This document shows, one piece after another, positions 1 through 7,708 of a stretch of 64,000 bases of DNA. Source of the stretch: Myceligenerans pegani (GTDB taxonomy: Bacteria > Actinomycetota > Actinomycetes > Actinomycetales > Cellulomonadaceae). The notes under the pieces are model-generated. The model saw only the letters and a list, made by a program, of their open reading frames with translations. It was not told where the DNA came from and ran no database searches. The stretch's first letter is position 1. Each line of letters starts with the position of its first letter. Made by a program: the position numbers and the translations under genes. The stretch lies in the NCBI RefSeq assembly GCF_014892515.1, contig NZ_JADBGR010000107.1, positions 376,206 through 440,205 of the forward strand, given 5' to 3'.

Positions 1-1
1 C

Positions 2-538
2 CTGGACCTGGACCACTACCTCGAGGCGCTGGTCCGTAAGCCGGGCGCGCTGCCCGGCGCGACGGCGCTGGCGCAGGCCCGGGCGGCCGGGAAGTTCACG
101 CCGGTGCACGACGCCTGGTGGGACGCGGCGCGCAAGGCGCACGGCGACAAGACGGGGACCCGGGCGCTGATCGACGTGCTGCTGCTGCACCGGCACATGG
201 CCCACGAGCACGTCGTCGCGGGGCTGGCCGCGGCGCTGAGCGTCGGGGCGCTGACCGCCGACGCCGTCGCGCTGGAAGCCCGCAAGGCAGCCGACGAGTC
301 GCCCGCCGGGCAGGCCCGACCGGGGCCGAGCGTCGTCGAGCTGCGCCGGCAGGTGGCGAACGTGACCTCGCTGACCGCCCACCGGCTGCGCACCGGGCAG
401 CTGCCCGCCGACACCCGCCCGCTGCCGGACCTGACCAAGTACGACGCCCTGCTGCCCAGCCGGCGGCGACCCACCAGCCCCACCGACCAGCAGACCGGCC
501 AGCAGGCTGGCCGGGAGCAGGCCCGCCCGATGACGTGA
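2..538 (+). CDS. istA: IS21-family transposase IstA, C-terminal 178 residues (cut by window edge)
   Basis: The reading frame is open from the window edge to the TGA at 536-538. It matches the C-terminal part of IS21 IstA, which lies after the DDE catalytic core: a helical region rich in Leu, His and Ala (LLLHRHMAHEHVV) followed by a basic, Pro-rich tail. The catalytic residues and the left end of the element lie outside the window, so activity cannot be judged. istB begins 7 bases after the stop, the usual istA-istB arrangement, and the GTGAGGAG around the istA stop supplies the istB ribosome binding site. Confidence 0.85.
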   Translation: MDLDHYLEALVRKPGALPGATALAQARAAGKFTPVHDAWWDAARKAHGDKTGTRALIDVLLLHRHMAHEHVVAGLAAALSVGALTADAVALEARKAADESPAGQARPGPSVVELRRQVANVTSLTAHRLRTGQLPADTRPLPDLTKYDALLPSRRRPTSPTDQQTGQQAGREQARPMT

Positions 539-545
539 GGAGACC

Positions 546-1391
546 ATGATGAGCACCCAGGCCCCACCCGGGGCCGGACCCCAGAACGAGAAGAAGGCGC
601 CGCGGCGGCGGGGCATGACCGACCAGGCCGCCGACGCCGCGATCGACCAGGCCTGCCGGATGCTGCGGCTGCCCACGATCCGCACTCACTTCGAGGCGAA
701 CGCCGACGCCGCCGCCCGCGAGCAGATAACCTACCGCGGGTTCCTGGCCGAGCTGCTGCTGGCCGAGTGCGACGACCGCGCCCGCAGACGCTCCGAGCGC
801 CGGATCAAGGCCGCCGCCTTCCCCCGGCTCAAGTCCCTGCGCGAGTTCGACTTCGACGCCAACCCGAACGTCGACCCCGCCGTGGTGAACACGCTGGCGA
901 CCTGCGACTGGATCAAGCGCGGCGAACCCCTGTGCCTGATCGGGGACTCCGGGACCGGCAAGTCCCACTTGCTCATCGCGCTGGGGACAGAGGCCGCGAT
1001 GAACGGGTTTCGGGTCAAGTACACCCTGGCCACGCGCCTGGCGAACGAGCTGGCCGAGGCCGCCGACGAGATGACCCTGACCAAGACCATCGCCCGCTAC
1101 GGATGGGTCGACCTGCTCTGTATTGATGAGCTCGGCTATATGGAGCTGGACCGCCGCGGCGCCGAGCTCCTCTTCCAGGTCCTGACCGAACTCGAGGAGA
1201 AAGCCTCGGTCGCGATCGCGTCCAGCGAGTCCTTCGCCGGCTGGACCAAGACCTTCACCGACCCCCGGCTCTGCGCCGCGATCGTGGACCGGCTGACGTT
1301 CAACGGCGCGATCATCGAGACCGGCACCGACTCCTACCGCCTCGCGCACTCCCGCGACCAGCGCGGCAAGGAGCCCGCCACGGACACCTGA
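546..1391 (+). CDS. istB: IS21-family helper ATPase IstB
   Basis: 281-residue AAA+ ATPase that assists IstA in target selection and strand transfer. A Walker A motif GDSGTGKS lies at about residues 133-140 and a Walker B-like segment LLCIDELGY near residue 190. The length is close to the 250-280 residues usual for IstB, with a short basic N-terminal extension (KKAPRRRG). GAGGAG precedes an ATGATG start, so either Met may be used. The stop overlaps the next small gene (TGATG). The frame is intact, so the element may still be mobile if istA is complete upstream. Confidence 0.9.
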   Translation: MMSTQAPPGAGPQNEKKAPRRRGMTDQAADAAIDQACRMLRLPTIRTHFEANADAAAREQITYRGFLAELLLAECDDRARRRSERRIKAAAFPRLKSLREFDFDANPNVDPAVVNTLATCDWIKRGEPLCLIGDSGTGKSHLLIALGTEAAMNGFRVKYTLATRLANELAEAADEMTLTKTIARYGWVDLLCIDELGYMELDRRGAELLFQVLTELEEKASVAIASSESFAGWTKTFTDPRLCAAIVDRLTFNGAIIETGTDSYRLAHSRDQRGKEPATDT

Positions 1392-1603
1392 TGGGCTCGC
1401 TCTCGCCGGTGCCCGAGCGCTGGAACGCCGACCAGCGCGCCGCGGCCGATTACTACACCGGCTGGTGGGACGAGGACGGCCGACTCGCGCCCTGGCCCGA
1501 GGACTTCTTCCTGCCCGACGGCACGATCAACCCGCACTGGCAGCCCAGCCCCGCCGACGCCGTCAGCGACGAAGACCCCGACCCCGACGACCCACCGTTC
1601 TGA
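1391..1603 (+). CDS. small acidic passenger protein of the IS21-type element
   Basis: 70 residues, translationally coupled to istB by a TGATG overlap. The protein is acidic and rich in Trp, Asp and Pro (ADYYTGWWDEDG; C-terminal DEDPDPDDPPF), with no signal peptide or membrane segment. I do not recognise a family. The overlap, the GC bias and the sensible composition favour a real gene carried by the insertion element over a chance frame. It might be a regulator or DNA-mimic accessory, but that is only a guess from its acidity. Confidence 0.5.
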   Translation: MGSLSPVPERWNADQRAAADYYTGWWDEDGRLAPWPEDFFLPDGTINPHWQPSPADAVSDEDPDPDDPPF

Positions 1604-1691
1604 CCTCTCCCGGAAGCCGCAGGAAGAGGGATTCCGCCGCTTCCTGCCAGCCCGTGACGACACGGACGGAGTCCAGGCTGGCCGCAGGCCA

Positions 1692-1858
1692 CCCGCAGGG
1701 GCCTAAGGGCCTTGACGCCGTCCGGGACGGAACCGTCATCGACCCACCACGGCGGAATCCCGGACCCCAAGACCGCTCCTGGAACTCAGCTCCACGATCG
1801 GCCGCCAGGACCTGCTCACCGCTCCTCAAACAGGGCTCCAAACGTTCCCCGTTCTGAC
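1692..1858 (+). repeat. direct repeat copy A, downstream of the IS21 genes
   Basis: The first 77 bases (1692-1768) match 2348-2424 with only four mismatches, at a constant offset of 656. Weaker similarity continues at offset 656-657 to about 1858/2515 (shared TCAAACAG near 1826 and GTTCT near 1851). I see no gene in 1604-1880 apart from this. Copy A is probably the terminal non-coding part of the IS21-type element, and copy B a solo remnant. Confidence 0.7.
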
Positions 1859-1880
1859 CTCCGTAGCAAGGGGTACCTAC

Positions 1881-2276
1881 TCAAGCGACGCAGAACTCGT
1901 TGCCCTCGGGGTCGAGCATGACGACGTGGCCCAGAACTGAACCCCGTTCGTCGGTGTAATCCTCCTCGCGCACCGTGGTCGCCCCCGCGCCCTCGAGCTC
2001 GGCGACCTTCGCACGGATCAGGTCGGCCCGCTGAAGCCAGTCCCACGGCGGTTCGCCGGCAACACGGATGTCGATGTGAAAGCGGTTCTTGGACGTCTTC
2101 GGCTCCGGAACTCGCAAGAAGCCGATCGCCGGGCCGACTCCATCCGGATCGACCAACGAGGCGCCATCGGGATCGTCGTAGCCCGGCTCTGGGACATACC
2201 CCAGCGCCAGCGCCCAGAACTCAGCAAGCCGTTGTGGGTCGCCAGCATCCGCCCCAATGGTCCAGTGCACAGCCAT
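1881..2276 (-). CDS. VOC (glyoxalase/bleomycin-resistance/dioxygenase) superfamily protein
   Basis: 131 residues from the ATG at 2276. Vicinal-oxygen-chelate fold with two beta-alpha-beta-beta-beta modules: N-terminal WTIGADAGDPQRLAEFWALALGY and C-terminal VVMLDPEGNEFCVA. The closing DPEGNEFC is the usual metal-site Glu motif of this family. The substrate cannot be told; members act in detoxification or antibiotic binding. The frame extends further 5', but a TACGAT -10 box six bases before this ATG favours a leaderless start here. The gene sits between the two copies of a direct repeat, so it may be a mobile cargo gene. Confidence 0.8.
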   Translation of the reverse strand: MAVHWTIGADAGDPQRLAEFWALALGYVPEPGYDDPDGASLVDPDGVGPAIGFLRVPEPKTSKNRFHIDIRVAGEPPWDWLQRADLIRAKVAELEGAGATTVREEDYTDERGSVLGHVVMLDPEGNEFCVA

Positions 2277-2282
2277 CACCCG

Positions 2283-2288
2283 ATCGTA
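2283..2288 (-). promoter_or_regulatory. -10 box of the VOC gene (leaderless)
   Basis: On the minus strand TACGAT is followed by six bases and then the ATG at 2276. No Shine-Dalgarno sequence fits, so the transcript probably begins at the start codon. Confidence 0.45.
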
Positions 2289-2347
2289 GGCCAGGCCTTC
2301 TCTGAATCGCTGCTGACTCACCTACGCCCGGCGCTGGCCTCAGGCTG

Positions 2348-2515
2348 CCCGCAGGGGCCGAAGGGCCTTGACGCCGTCCGGGACGGAACCATCATCGGCC
2401 TACCACGGCGGAATCCCGGACCCCCGCGGACCCCTCGTGAAACTCACGTACATCCAGCACCGTCCACCGCCCCAACCACTCGTCAAACAGCCGTACATTC
2501 ACTCCTCGTTCTCAC
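2348..2515 (+). repeat. direct repeat copy B, running into the 3' end of the histidine phosphatase gene
   Basis: Second copy of the block at 1692-1858: 73 of 77 bases are identical in the left part and the right part is more diverged. It lies between the VOC gene and the histidine phosphatase gene and covers the last codons of the latter (2483-2515). A solo copy here suggests an old insertion or recombination event. Confidence 0.7.
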
Positions 2516-3661
2516 GTTCATAGCCAGCAGCGTCAGGCTGGTGAGCGCGGTGGGGTCGACCGGGGTCCACGTCTCGGGGGTATCAGCCAGGTCTGCGCGC
2601 TCGACCGGTACAGCACGCGCTGCGGCGATCGCGCCCGCAAGGAGATGGGAGCCCTCGACGTCCAGCCGGCCGAACAGGCCGCCAGAGGGTGCGATCCCGG
2701 TCACGATGAACCGGGCCACTGGCTGGCCGTTGTCGTGGAGTGTCCACTCGTTCACAACTGGTTCGCGGGTCTCACGCGTCCCCAGCCCTTCACGCAGTGC
2801 CTCGACCGTCGCCTCCACGCCCTGGTACTGCGGCCAGGGGAAGTACTCCCCCCATGCTCCGAACACCTGGCCATCGGCCGGGACCAAGGCCGCGAACCGG
2901 CCACCCGGCATAGAGCTGGCCATCGCGACGAGGCGAGCCTCAGGATCCCGGATCGGCCTCGTCCGCAGGTGCAGGACCGAATGGCTGAACACCGGGAACA
3001 ACCCACCCACCAGCAGGTCCTCCCGCAACCGTGCCACGAGTTCGACAGCCCACATCTCATGGCAGCGCGCGGCCACGGCGAGCCGGTCCCACAGGTGCTC
3101 GCGCCACACCTCCGCCGGAGCATCCCGATCCGGTTGGAGCAGTGTGGTCTTCTCCACGACGATCGTGTCCGGCATCGTCATGGCCTGCCACCGCTCCAGA
3201 TCCGGCTCGGTGCCCGTGAGCTCGGCGGCCAGGAGCGTCCAGGCGGTCCCATGACCGACCAGGACCACATCCCTGCCCGAGTGCTCCGCCATGATCCGTC
3301 CCACGGCCGCCACCACCCGCGACCGTGTCTGCGCGATCGACTCCCACCCTGACCGGGCCACCGGATACGGTTCCGCGAAGGTATGCCGGACGACGTCGGT
3401 GAAGTCCGGCAGCCAGGTCGTCCCGCCGCGGTCGTGTTCCCGCAGGTCTGCCACGACCGGCACCTCGCGACCTGCGAGCAGGAACGCGGTACGGGCTGCC
3501 TTCGGCTCGGGCGAGGCGAACCAGACCGCGTCCTGCGGCCACGGCGCCCGCGCCGCGAGATCCATCACCTCGCGCTCGTGGTCGGGATCCAGGAGCCACG
3601 TCGAGGCCGGAACCGCCGGGTCAAGGAGCGGCCGCCCGTGACGGACCAGGTAAAGAACCAC
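2483..3661 (-). CDS. histidine phosphatase family protein with an extra C-terminal domain
   Basis: 392 residues. The N-terminal 180 residues are a phosphoglycerate-mutase-like histidine phosphatase: catalytic RHG at residues 7-9 (LYLVRHGRP) and the second His in VLVGHGTAW. Residues about 195-380 form another domain that I do not recognise (WREHLWDRLAVAARCHEMWAVELVARLRE onward). It is not part of ordinary phosphatases, which are about 200 residues long. Substrate unknown. The start is GTG at 3661 with TAGGCT seven bases upstream. The last dozen codons lie inside repeat copy B, so the native C-terminus may have been replaced. Confidence 0.7.
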   Translation of the reverse strand: MVLYLVRHGRPLLDPAVPASTWLLDPDHEREVMDLAARAPWPQDAVWFASPEPKAARTAFLLAGREVPVVADLREHDRGGTTWLPDFTDVVRHTFAEPYPVARSGWESIAQTRSRVVAAVGRIMAEHSGRDVVLVGHGTAWTLLAAELTGTEPDLERWQAMTMPDTIVVEKTTLLQPDRDAPAEVWREHLWDRLAVAARCHEMWAVELVARLREDLLVGGLFPVFSHSVLHLRTRPIRDPEARLVAMASSMPGGRFAALVPADGQVFGAWGEYFPWPQYQGVEATVEALREGLGTRETREPVVNEWTLHDNGQPVARFIVTGIAPSGGLFGRLDVEGSHLLAGAIAAARAVPVERADLADTPETWTPVDPTALTSLTLLAMNVRTRSECTAV

Positions 3662-3668
3662 CGGCGCC

Positions 3669-3674
3669 AGCCTA
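3669..3674 (-). promoter_or_regulatory. -10 box of the histidine phosphatase gene (leaderless)
   Basis: TAGGCT on the minus strand, seven bases before the GTG at 3661. Same hexamer and similar spacing as at pyrG. Confidence 0.5.
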
Positions 3675-3682
3675 GAACGCCC

Positions 3683-4162
3683 TCAGCAGGTCGAATGAAC
3701 CAGCGCGGCGACCATGCAGGTCGCGGCAAGCTCGTTGTAGAGGGCGACGGCATCCTCGGTGGGCGCCACGTGCACCTCCATGCCGAGCGACTCCGCATAG
3801 CGGACGGAGTCCACGCCGACTCCCAGGCGTGACTCCATGCCTCGGGACAGAACGAGCACCTCGATGCGGGCGAGACCCGATTCGGAACTGGTCGCGGCGA
3901 CCGCCTGGTCGACGTCGGACCGCTGGATACCCGGGCAGTGTCGTGTGCCCGTCACTGTCCAGTCCCACACGACGGCACCACCTGGATACAGGATGACGTC
4001 CTTGAACCGCCCTACGCCCTGGACATCGACCACTCCCCAAGCCAGGTGCGTGACTTTCGGCGAAGGCTGGCCGCTCGTGTTGCGGTCGTTCATGACAACT
4101 CGATGACCAAGCACGTCGTCGGCATCCCAGCGGGCTTCAAAAGGCACGAGCATGTCCGTCAC
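3683..4162 (-). CDS. Mth938-like (DUF498/AAMDC fold) domain protein
   Basis: About 159 residues from the GTG at 4162. The core VTHLAWGVVDVQGVGRFKDVILYPGG, then LVLSRGMESRLGV and the ending ALYNELAATCMVAALVHSTC, is the pattern of the Mth938-like family. This is a small alpha/beta fold of unknown biochemical role (related to human AAMDC and NDUFAF3), and 120-160 residues is the normal size. The start is set by a TACCCT -10 box six bases upstream. The gene is divergent from the nucleotidyltransferase gene, with only about 41 bases between the two starts. Confidence 0.7.
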   Translation of the reverse strand: MTDMLVPFEARWDADDVLGHRVVMNDRNTSGQPSPKVTHLAWGVVDVQGVGRFKDVILYPGGAVVWDWTVTGTRHCPGIQRSDVDQAVAATSSESGLARIEVLVLSRGMESRLGVGVDSVRYAESLGMEVHVAPTEDAVALYNELAATCMVAALVHSTC

Positions 4163-4168
4163 ACGCGG

Positions 4169-4195
4169 AGGGTACCCGACCCGGTGTGGCAGGAT
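4169..4195. promoter_or_regulatory. compact divergent promoter pair (Mth938-like gene / nucleotidyltransferase gene)
   Basis: Minus strand: TACCCT at 4174-4169, then six bases, then GTG at 4162. Plus strand: CAGGAT at 4190-4195, then seven bases, then GTG at 4203. The two -10 boxes are only 15 bases apart, so simultaneous firing would be mutually exclusive. Neither start has a Shine-Dalgarno sequence. Confidence 0.5.
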
Positions 4196-4202
4196 CGCGG
4201 GC

Positions 4203-5783
4203 GTGTATGAGGGCGCGCTGGAGATCCATCTGACCGTTGATTCGTGGGCCGGTGATCGTCTGGACGGGTTCGCGGGTGAGCGTGGGATCAAGGTGAGCCG
4301 GATCGAGCTGGATCACGGCAAGTTCCGCTCCCAGCCGATGTTGACGGTCGAGTTGACGGGGTCGCTGGAGGACGCCGAGCAGCGCGTTGCGCAGCTGCGT
4401 CGGGAACTGTCCGCTGCACGGCTGCAGGCGGTGCGGGTCAAGGTGGAGACCGCGCCGTGGAACCGCGACGTGCCGGTCACCGACACACAGGCGCGCGAGG
4501 ACCTGTACTTCGAGCACCACGTCAAGGTCCGCCTCCCAGCCGGAGACGTCGCACGCCTCCTGGAGATCACGGCGCTGGCTCGAGAGCACGATGCACGCGT
4601 CTCTCGCAACGCGCGGCGCGCGCTGGGGGACGGGTGGGAGGAGCGGTTCGTGACGCAGCGGTGCTTCGGCGTGGGGCGCCAGACGTCACGCCCGAGGCTG
4701 GACGCGTTGGTTTCAGCGCTCGGCGAGGGCGGGTTCGAGGTGCTGGAGGTCGAGGAGGAGTACGTCGTGGTCGACGACAACCTCGGCTTGGATGCTGGCT
4801 GGATGGACCGGCCGGCGAAGAACGCCGGCCCGAGCTACAGCGACCTGATCGACGCGCGCGTCGCACAGCAGCTGTCATACCAGCGCGACGGATTCCCGGA
4901 CACGTTCATGCCGCTGGTGCCCTCGGCCGGGGTGAGGCAGCACGCCGTGTTCGAACCGGCCTTGAAGCAGTTCACCAACGCCTTCAAGACAGGGCAACCC
5001 GCCTTCGCTGACCCGCTCCGCGCCGAGCAGTGGGCCCAGGCCCGCGCGGCCGTCCGGAACCATGTGCTCGACGTCATCGCCCGCTCGCCGTGGGCCTCGA
5101 ACCTGGTCCTGCGGGGCAGCGCGACACTGCACGCCTGGCTGGGAGACACGGCGCGCGAGCCCGGTGACCTCGACTTCGTGGTCACGCCGCACACGACCGG
5201 CGCGAACAGCCCACAGACATTGGAGATGCTGGACGGCCTGCGGGCCGCCCTGGCTGCCGACCCGGGCCCAGGCGTGCGCGTGGCCGATGCGACCGGTGAG
5301 GACATCTGGACCTACGAGCGCGCCGAAGGACGCCGCCTCGTGATCCCCTACGACATGACGACCGGCGGCGAATGGCCGGCCACGACCATCCAGCTGGACT
5401 TCGCCTTCCAGGAACCCCTCATCGATGACCCGGTATCGGTGTCGTTAACACCGTCCGGACCGCCGATGCTGGCCGCTTCTGCCGAGCTCCAGCTCGCCTG
5501 GAAGATCCAATGGCTGGCCACCGACATGTGGCCCCAGGGCAAGGACCTGTACGACGCCGTCCGGCTCACCGAGGTCGCCCACCTGCGCTGGTCACTGCTC
5601 CGGCAGGTCCTGGACGCCGCCGACGACGCTGGGGCTGCCGGCTTCGACGCCGCCGACGCCCTGGGGCTCGAGGTGGACTGGGACAACTTCCTGGCCGACC
5701 ACCCCTGGATCAACGGAGACCAACGCGAGTGGGTCGAACGACTCGCCACCTACCTCGCCCGCATCCAGAACGACGACCGATAG
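4203..5783 (+). CDS. AbiEii/AbiGii-type nucleotidyltransferase with a large unassigned N-terminal region
   Basis: 526 residues from GTG. The C-terminal half is a nucleotidyltransferase of the AbiEii toxin type: LRGSATL at residues 303-309 and GDLDF at 321-325 give the G-S...D-x-D active-site signature. A conserved Lys region (ELQLAWKIQWLATD...GKDLYDAV) follows, as in AbiEii/MenT proteins. Residues 1-200 look like two alpha/beta modules (EIHLTVDSW... and LYFEHHVKVRLP...) that I cannot assign. AbiEii toxins are usually about 300 residues and paired with an AbiEi antitoxin. No such partner is present; the only close neighbour is the divergent Mth938-like gene. By family it could transfer nucleotides to tRNA acceptor ends; that activity is inferred. 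Confidence 0.7.
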   Translation: MYEGALEIHLTVDSWAGDRLDGFAGERGIKVSRIELDHGKFRSQPMLTVELTGSLEDAEQRVAQLRRELSAARLQAVRVKVETAPWNRDVPVTDTQAREDLYFEHHVKVRLPAGDVARLLEITALAREHDARVSRNARRALGDGWEERFVTQRCFGVGRQTSRPRLDALVSALGEGGFEVLEVEEEYVVVDDNLGLDAGWMDRPAKNAGPSYSDLIDARVAQQLSYQRDGFPDTFMPLVPSAGVRQHAVFEPALKQFTNAFKTGQPAFADPLRAEQWAQARAAVRNHVLDVIARSPWASNLVLRGSATLHAWLGDTAREPGDLDFVVTPHTTGANSPQTLEMLDGLRAALAADPGPGVRVADATGEDIWTYERAEGRRLVIPYDMTTGGEWPATTIQLDFAFQEPLIDDPVSVSLTPSGPPMLAASAELQLAWKIQWLATDMWPQGKDLYDAVRLTEVAHLRWSLLRQVLDAADDAGAAGFDAADALGLEVDWDNFLADHPWINGDQREWVERLATYLARIQNDDR

Positions 5784-5868
5784 CGACCAGTGCAGGCACA
5801 GGCCGCGACAGATAGCAGTTCCCGGTCGACACCCGACCAACGCGGCACGACTATGAGGAGGAGTGCCA

Positions 5869-6393
5869 ATGACCACGACCAACGGCTGGGCATGCGCCAC
5901 CTGCGGCACGACCCACGGCGGGCTCGCGATGGTGTTCGGCCCCCCCGCACCCAGCCCGTGGATCTCGGCCACCGACGCCGAACGCGCCGCCGGAGAACTC
6001 AACGCCGACACGTGCATCCTGCACGCCGCCGACGGGACGACGCACCGCTTCGTGCGCGGTCACATCGAGATCCCCGTCCACGACTCGCCCGACGGGCCTT
6101 TCTGCTGGTCGGTGTGGGTCTCCCTGAGCGAAGAGAACATGCTCAAACAGGCCGAACACTGGGACGACCCCGACCGCGCCGGCCTGGAGCCCATGTTCGC
6201 CTGGCTCAGCACCCACCTGCCCTACGAACCCGCCACCGCGCCCTTGCCCGCACGACTGCACACCCGCGAGCCCGGCCTCACCCCCTGGATCGAGCTCGAC
6301 CCCGACCTCGACCACCCCCTCGCCCACGAATACCGCCACGGCATCACCATGCACCGGGTCGCCGAACTCAACCAACTACTCCTCCATGGCTGA
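5869..6393 (+). CDS. DUF2199 domain protein
   Basis: 174 residues. The start is ATG at 5869, eight bases downstream of a strong GAGGAG. The N-terminal WACATCGTTHGG (Cys pair, possible zinc site), FCWSVWVSLSEENM and HPLAHEYRHGITMHRVAELN fit the DUF2199 family, whose function is not established. Members are often found singly in accessory clusters with immunity-like genes. Its last eight bases overlap the start of the DUF5063 gene (ATGGCTGA), so the two were co-translated. Confidence 0.75.
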   Translation: MTTTNGWACATCGTTHGGLAMVFGPPAPSPWISATDAERAAGELNADTCILHAADGTTHRFVRGHIEIPVHDSPDGPFCWSVWVSLSEENMLKQAEHWDDPDRAGLEPMFAWLSTHLPYEPATAPLPARLHTREPGLTPWIELDPDLDHPLAHEYRHGITMHRVAELNQLLLHG

Positions 6394-6926
6394 CGTCCCG
6401 GGCGACGCGCTACCGGCCGATCCCGCACCGAGCAGCCAACCGGACCTCGGGCCGCAGGCCACCGCGTTCCGGCAGGCGGCCGAGGCGTACTGTACGGCCA
6501 TCGAGAACATCGCCACCACCGACCCGCAAGACGCTGGTGCGGCTGCGATCCCAACTCGCCGCTCTGATCGCCGCAGCCCTGGCACTGCCGGAGTCGGAAC
6601 CCGCGACGACCGCGGTCCCGCCAGGCATCGGCCACGACACCTGGTCAGCACGATTCGCCGCGATCGATACCGCGCTCGGCTCCGCGGCTGCCTACTGGAC
6701 AGCGAGCCTCTCGCCCCAGGACATCGAACCCGAGGTGGTCCCGCTCCCACTGGCTGACGACCTGGCCGACATCTGGCGCGACCTGCGCCCCACCCTCGAC
6801 CAACTCGCCTCGGGAGCCGAAGCTGCGGACGTCGTGTGGCAATGGCGATTTACCTTCGACGCACACTGGGGACTGCACGCCGTCGAAGCCCTCCGGGCCC
6901 TGCACATCACCGTCGCAACAGCGTGA
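6386..6926 (+). pseudogene. DUF5063 domain protein, disrupted by a frameshift
   Basis: The first part, 6386 to about 6525, reads FRQAAEAYCTAIENIATTDP. The continuation, from about 6528 in the next frame, reads TLVRLRSQLAALIAAALALP and ends with LADDLADIWRDL and FDAHWGLHAVEALRALHI, a typical DUF5063 C-terminus. Together they form one protein of about 180 residues needing a one-base shift near 6520-6530 (GACCCGCAAGACG). No slippery heptamer is visible there, so mutation or sequencing error is likelier than programmed frameshifting. It overlaps the DUF2199 gene by eight bases. Confidence 0.7.
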
Positions 6927-6996
6927 CCCTGCCCTGTTCGACGGGGAGGTCCTGCACGGCAACGCAGGTGTACCAGGGCCCGAGCCACCCGGCTGC

Positions 6997-7446
6997 CTAG
7001 CGCCCTGCCGTCCGGGCCATCAGTCGCATGCGCACCCCGGCACGAAAGCGCCGGGAGCCGCCGGACGCGGCCAGTAGTTGGGATGCTTCCTCGTCGGTCA
7101 GCTCGACACGGCCCACCAGAGCCAGGCCAGCCGCGTACGGGCGCTGGCCATTCGCCAGGAGGCGCAGGATCCGGTCCAGGACGGCGAGCAGCACCTGACG
7201 GTCGGCTCGTGGGCTGGCGGCGATGCGGGCCAGCAGGGCGTTGTCGTTCCAGGCGGAGTCACTCCGGTGGACGATCAGTGCCAGCACGTCGGGCGTGACG
7301 TCGGACCGCTCGGCAAGGGCCTGCCACACGAAGGGGTACGGACAGCGGGCCAGCTCGCGCAACTCATCCGCTGAAGCATCCGGTGCCAGGGCCCGGTCGC
7401 GATAGGCCGCTGGGCTACGCATCCGGCCAGCCACGTCCCGGAGCAT
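6997..7446 (-). CDS. LRV-like (leucine-rich repeat variant) helical repeat protein
   Basis: 149 residues. It contains repeats of the form ALAPDASADELRELARCPYPFVWQALAERSDVTPDVLALI, i.e. units of about 24 residues with the pattern L..LA......V..A.A......P..L. This is typical of LRV/HEAT-like repeat proteins that bind other proteins. No signal peptide or catalytic motif. Such short LRV proteins are often predicted immunity or scaffold proteins in actinobacterial accessory islands; the role here is unknown. It is convergent with the DUF5063 gene. Confidence 0.55.
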   Translation of the reverse strand: MLRDVAGRMRSPAAYRDRALAPDASADELRELARCPYPFVWQALAERSDVTPDVLALIVHRSDSAWNDNALLARIAASPRADRQVLLAVLDRILRLLANGQRPYAAGLALVGRVELTDEEASQLLAASGGSRRFRAGVRMRLMARTAGR

Positions 7447-7708
7447 CCCGAGCAGGGCGGACTACCGGCAAACAGCCCGCGTCCATGGCGTGGTGTTCCC
7501 AACCTGTTCCGGGTGCGGTCACTCGTCGTCCTGTCCGTGGACCGCCGGGTCGCCGCGTCCGTCGAGGAACCGAACTCGGCTACGGACCCTCCCTATGGTC
7601 CCGATCAGCACCACGCCTGTCCGTCGCCTTCCGGTCCACCATCCCGGCACACTGAATCGCTCACCGCGCACGTTCGAAGTCGAACTTCCCTGACCAGACC
7701 CACCGCCA
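7447..7708 (+). other. non-coding stretch between LRV-like and SUKH genes
   Basis: 262 bases without a convincing gene. It holds one short dyad, GTTCGA-AG-TCGAAC (7672-7685), just beyond the SUKH stop, which could be a weak terminator. Nothing else stands out. Confidence 0.4.

Noticed and set aside
6510..6540. Programmed ribosomal frameshift in the DUF5063 gene
   Set aside because: No slippery sequence or downstream pseudoknot could be recognised; ordinary mutation is simpler.
7672..7685. GTTCGA-AG-TCGAAC as an SOS (LexA) box
   Set aside because: The half-sites are in the reverse order of the actinobacterial box (GAAC-N4-GTTC), and it lies downstream of a gene end.
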